From an uncultured Pseudomonadota bacterium (GTDB lineage: Bacteria; Pseudomonadota; Alphaproteobacteria; CACZRW01), in the NCBI GenBank assembly GCA_902783675.1, contig CACZRW010000204.1, positions 1 through 7,434 on the forward strand: DNA of 7,434 nucleotides, in the 5' to 3' direction. Below the pieces are notes generated by a model. It ran no database searches, had not been told where the DNA came from, and was given only the letters and a program-made list of their open reading frames with translations. Numbering within the stretch: position 1 is the first letter of the stretch; each line of letters begins with the position of its first letter. Positions 4,765 to 7,434 of the stretch are shown here, in pieces. The position numbers and the translations under genes were made by a program.

Positions 4765-7434
4765 ATGAAAAAGCAATCTGGTTCTTTAACTCCTTTTATT
4801 GCCCTTCCCGCTATTGGAGCCGCCGCTGGCGGAGCCTATTATCTTAGTAAACACTACGGAGATGAAAGCGATATTGACCAAAAGGAAAGAGCGAAAAGAT
4901 TACTTCGTTGTTTGGTATTGGGTGGGGTATCCGGTTTAGGTGGGGCTACAGCTTATACCGGAGGAAAAATGGTCTATGATAACCTGCTCAAGAGCAGTAG
5001 CGCGAAGCGTTTGCTACCCCTCTTATTAAAAAAAAAGAGTAGCGTAAGCCATGTTAAGAAAGCGGCCGGTAAACATCTTCTTGTACAACTTCTAAAAAAG
5101 GCTGACTACGAACAAATCCCAGAGTATGATGGAAATATCAATACCAATTACTTAATTGGCGGTGGTATTGGTTTGTTAGGTGGTCTGGGATTATATCATC
5201 TTCTTAGTGATGAGAAAAAGCGTAGTTTGGGTGGATACTTGTCAGCGGGTCTAACTGGAGCCACTACGGGTGGTATTGCTTCGGGTCTGTATAATCAAAC
5301 ACAGCACGGGAAACTGTTTGATGAGAAGCACCCTGAGGCAGGAAAATACTTTGTGCCTAAGGATCCTGCTCATCCATTGCCACCACCTAAAAATCCCGCA
5401 GAATCTTGGAGGGAAACAACTTTAAATGGGAGAGAAGGATATGTGAGCGATAATCCTACTGAGATGAAACTCTTTAAGGATCCTAATCCTGATTACGTAG
5501 CTCCGGGAAGTGGGAGTACTGCCCCCAGCTCAAAAGAAGAAACTGCACCAGGTCCAACAGGCTATACTATGCTGGATTATCCTATAGCAATGACAGAACC
5601 TGTATGGGGACTCCCAGTAAACGTCTATGAAAATATATCCGATGCAGCTAACGGAACTAAAACACCAAGTGAAGCCGCTGGTAAAACTCTGGCTAACTAC
5701 TTAGCCGCCATAAGTACCGCTGCAGGTATAAGCGGGGCTGGTGGCGTAACAGCCGCTGGTTTATACGAAGGGGGTAGACGTGGTGTTAGATATCTTAAGA
5801 AGGATAAACCTCTAGCATTAGATAAGTTTAATAGAGCTAATGCCCTAGCGGGAACCCGCGAAATGCGACCTTGGAACTTGGGCATACCAAAAAACTGGCG
5901 TAAGAAGCCTATAATTTCTGGACTAGAATTTGCTTTTTTAGACCCTGTGGTATCCTCTACACGAGCTGGATGGAATGCAGGAATTAATGCCGTAAATCGA
6001 GTAAATCAGGATAGGCTGTCTTCTGCAGAAATGCAACTATTTACAAATCCCTCCAGTGGTGAACAATTAAAAACGTTATTAGAAAACTGGGATTCTCCTA
6101 GTTTCGGGACAGATTTTAAGGAATATAACAACAGACTAGATCCGGCACATCAATTTAACCCGTCCCCAGATACTGAAAAATTAGATTGGACCAAAGGTAA
6201 TCGCTTCGCCAATAAATCCGATTTTATAATCAATGGTACGCATAACACTCAGTTGGCGGACGCCTATAACAGACTTTTGGCGGCTAAACAATTAGCTAAA
6301 AATGCTCCCAGTGGTTCTAACTTGTTTGTAAATGATCTTGCGAAAGCACAAGCAAATTTTGACACGATGGCATCTGCGTTTACGTATGGGCAACTTGGAA
6401 TGCCCGATACGGAACTGACTGAATGGAAATATCGTCCAAATACAGAATATTCCGGCGTACTTGGAGCAGCAAAAGAGTGGGCGAATAGAAATACGTGGGA
6501 TCCAGCAGAGGTGGACTCGAAACTAGCTAAAGTACATAAATACTGGCAAAATATGCCAGAGAATATCGTAGAAGAATATGCGGATTATACTTTAGAAAGA
6601 CCAATCCAAGCGCTAACGGCTTCTAATGAAGTTTATGGGAGAGAGCGTGCGATAGCAGAACAAGCGTTTGAAGCAGCAAAACAGGCATACACTAATGCAA
6701 AAGGCGCAACTTACGCAAATGATGCGGCAAAAAGACAGGCGCTATCTCAGGCACGGGTTGCCGTTATAGAAGCTAGAGACTACTTAGATAAATTGAATGA
6801 AGGATTTAAGAGTAATCCAAGGACTTCTTATCACAACTCTAAATTTGACACTATTACGGATAATCAAGCGCTTATGGATAATTATGAGTTGTATAAACGA
6901 GGTGTACTCTCTAAGCAAGAATATACCAAACGATATAACGACTTTATGGATAATCGAGTAAATACCTTGGCGCAACAGTACCGTGATCAGCTCCAAAGCA
7001 CAAGTACGCCCCTTACAGATAATCAAATATACGATTATATTAGTCGCAATGACACTATTCCAAAAGCTGTTCGATCGCATGCCGCTCGTAAAATAAAAGG
7101 ATTTAGGAGTAAGTTACTCAATCTGTATAAAGCAATTACAAGACAAGGCTCTCCTGATTTAAGTTCTATAATTAATAACGCAGGTGGACCTCCGCCACTG
7201 CCCACATTGACTCCGGCTTTGTATAGCAGCATTAAGCGAGAATACCGAACATGGCTGGCTTCTAACCCAGGAGGCACGCCTGAAAAATTCCTAGCTGACG
7301 TTAGTAAAGCCGACTGGTTGGACAATAATCTCCCAGGAGATACCTTAAAAGCCGATGCTAGAAGATGGTTAGAAGCAGATTTCTCATCCGCAGGTACAAA
7401 TACATCCCCGACGCCCACCCCAACATCAACACCA
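4765..7434 (+). CDS. Very large multi-hairpin virion protein, partial (C-terminus beyond right edge)
   Basis: I translated this frame by hand from ATG 4765: it has no stop in 890 codons and is cut by the window edge. It has at least two glycine-zipper hairpins. The first spans about residues 11-69 (IGAAAGGAYYL, then LGGVSGLGGATAYTGG). The second spans about 129-176 (LIGGGIGLLGGLGLYHLL, then LSAGLTGATTGGIASGLY). Each has a charged turn (DQKERAKR and DEKKR). A very basic stretch (KRLLPLLLKKK, 81-91) and Q-L-L-K-K-A (108-113) lie between them. Residues 185-290 are Pro-rich. A fifth Gly/Ala-rich hydrophobic segment is at about 308-334. The remainder is soluble and helical, with an Ala-rich probable coiled coil at 618-680. 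The visible end is a Thr/Pro linker (PTPTPTSTP), so more domains probably follow. I see no catalytic motif. Size and layout suggest an ejection or tail-channel protein (inference). Confidence 0.8.
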   Translation, partial: MKKQSGSLTPFIALPAIGAAAGGAYYLSKHYGDESDIDQKERAKRLLRCLVLGGVSGLGGATAYTGGKMVYDNLLKSSSAKRLLPLLLKKKSSVSHVKKAAGKHLLVQLLKKADYEQIPEYDGNINTNYLIGGGIGLLGGLGLYHLLSDEKKRSLGGYLSAGLTGATTGGIASGLYNQTQHGKLFDEKHPEAGKYFVPKDPAHPLPPPKNPAESWRETTLNGREGYVSDNPTEMKLFKDPNPDYVAPGSGSTAPSSKEETAPGPTGYTMLDYPIAMTEPVWGLPVNVYENISDAANGTKTPSEAAGKTLANYLAAISTAAGISGAGGVTAAGLYEGGRRGVRYLKKDKPLALDKFNRANALAGTREMRPWNLGIPKNWRKKPIISGLEFAFLDPVVSSTRAGWNAGINAVNRVNQDRLSSAEMQLFTNPSSGEQLKTLLENWDSPSFGTDFKEYNNRLDPAHQFNPSPDTEKLDWTKGNRFANKSDFIINGTHNTQLADAYNRLLAAKQLAKNAPSGSNLFVNDLAKAQANFDTMASAFTYGQLGMPDTELTEWKYRPNTEYSGVLGAAKEWANRNTWDPAEVDSKLAKVHKYWQNMPENIVEEYADYTLERPIQALTASNEVYGRERAIAEQAFEAAKQAYTNAKGATYANDAAKRQALSQARVAVIEARDYLDKLNEGFKSNPRTSYHNSKFDTITDNQALMDNYELYKRGVLSKQEYTKRYNDFMDNRVNTLAQQYRDQLQSTSTPLTDNQIYDYISRNDTIPKAVRSHAARKIKGFRSKLLNLYKAITRQGSPDLSSIINNAGGPPPLPTLTPALYSSIKREYRTWLASNPGGTPEKFLADVSKADWLDNNLPGDTLKADARRWLEADFSSAGTNTSPTPTPTSTP
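5028..5042 (+). other. Candidate programmed frameshift or transcriptional slippage site inside the large gene
   Basis: A run of nine A (5028-5036) is followed by G. In the reading frame this gives the heptamer A-AAA-AAG (5031-5037), the most slip-prone -1 site known in E. coli. After a -1 slip the next codons are GAG and TAG (stop at 5040-5042), giving a 92-residue product. The context AAA AAG AGT resembles E. coli dnaX, where the same heptamer leads to GAG and a stop. No strong upstream Shine-Dalgarno stimulator or stable downstream hairpin was obvious. Confidence 0.4.

Noticed and set aside
5010..5045. Hairpin GCTA/CTCTT with AAGAG/TAGC around the A-run as a frameshift stimulator
   Set aside because: The stem is interrupted by a bulge and encloses the slippery site rather than following it, so it does not match the usual downstream stimulator.
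5697..7418. Three minus-strand open frames (5697-5885, 6784-7080 and 7035-7418) opposite the large gene
   Set aside because: All lie antisense to an 890-codon uninterrupted plus-strand frame with sensible protein composition. None has start signals or recognisable content.
4765..7434. Alternative genetic code (recoded TAG or TGA), as in some large gut phages
   Set aside because: No in-frame TAG or TGA occurs in the frames read here, and every complete gene ends in TAA, so the standard code is sufficient. The window neither shows nor excludes recoding elsewhere.

Overview
The window looks like part of the virion-protein region of a tailed double-stranded DNA phage (Caudoviricetes), either free or integrated. 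The strongest evidence is the minus-strand gene at 380-1831. It carries the His, Ser and following 'DISHVFVPADRIAYA' motifs of HK97/T4-type prohead maturation proteases, plus a cysteine-rich insert of probable zinc-binding type. The DNA is moderately AT-rich and packed with genes; the largest gap is 95 bases. All four visible stop codons are TAA, and the standard code reads every gene cleanly. No tRNA, rRNA, CRISPR array, insertion sequence or attachment site was seen. The host cannot be named. Only one of six starts has a clear Shine-Dalgarno sequence, which would fit a Bacteroidota-type host or non-canonical phage promoters, but does not prove either.

Layout. Two genes point left: the protease (380-1831), followed 34 bases downstream by a gene cut by the left edge (345 to 1) that encodes a glycine-zipper protein. 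Four genes point right: a 579-residue protein with a C-terminal hydrophobic hairpin (1909-3648), two small related glycine-zipper proteins (3723-4148 and 4160-4669), and a very large protein that is still open at the right edge (4765 to beyond 7434, 890 codons visible). The two arms diverge from a 77-base intergenic region. This region holds a 10-bp inverted repeat, one arm facing each gene, and an exact TATAAATA box. A 14-bp perfect hairpin lies between the small-protein pair and the large gene.

How the genes may work together (inference). Five of the six products have hydrophobic hairpins, and four of these are built from glycine zippers. Such proteins are typical of internal or ejection proteins that enter the host membrane during DNA delivery. 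Four non-protease products share a short N-terminal element, [M/F]-x-K-[QST]-A, at residues 16-27. The protease carries nine looser copies (hydrophobic-x-K-x-A). I suggest this is a capsid-targeting, docking or processing signal linking these proteins to the maturation protease; I do not recognise it as a described motif. The large gene also contains an A-AAA-AAG slippery heptamer, with a -1 frame stop two codons later, much like the dnaX frameshift site. If used, it would make a 92-residue form carrying only the first zipper hairpin, similar in size and design to the small proteins upstream.
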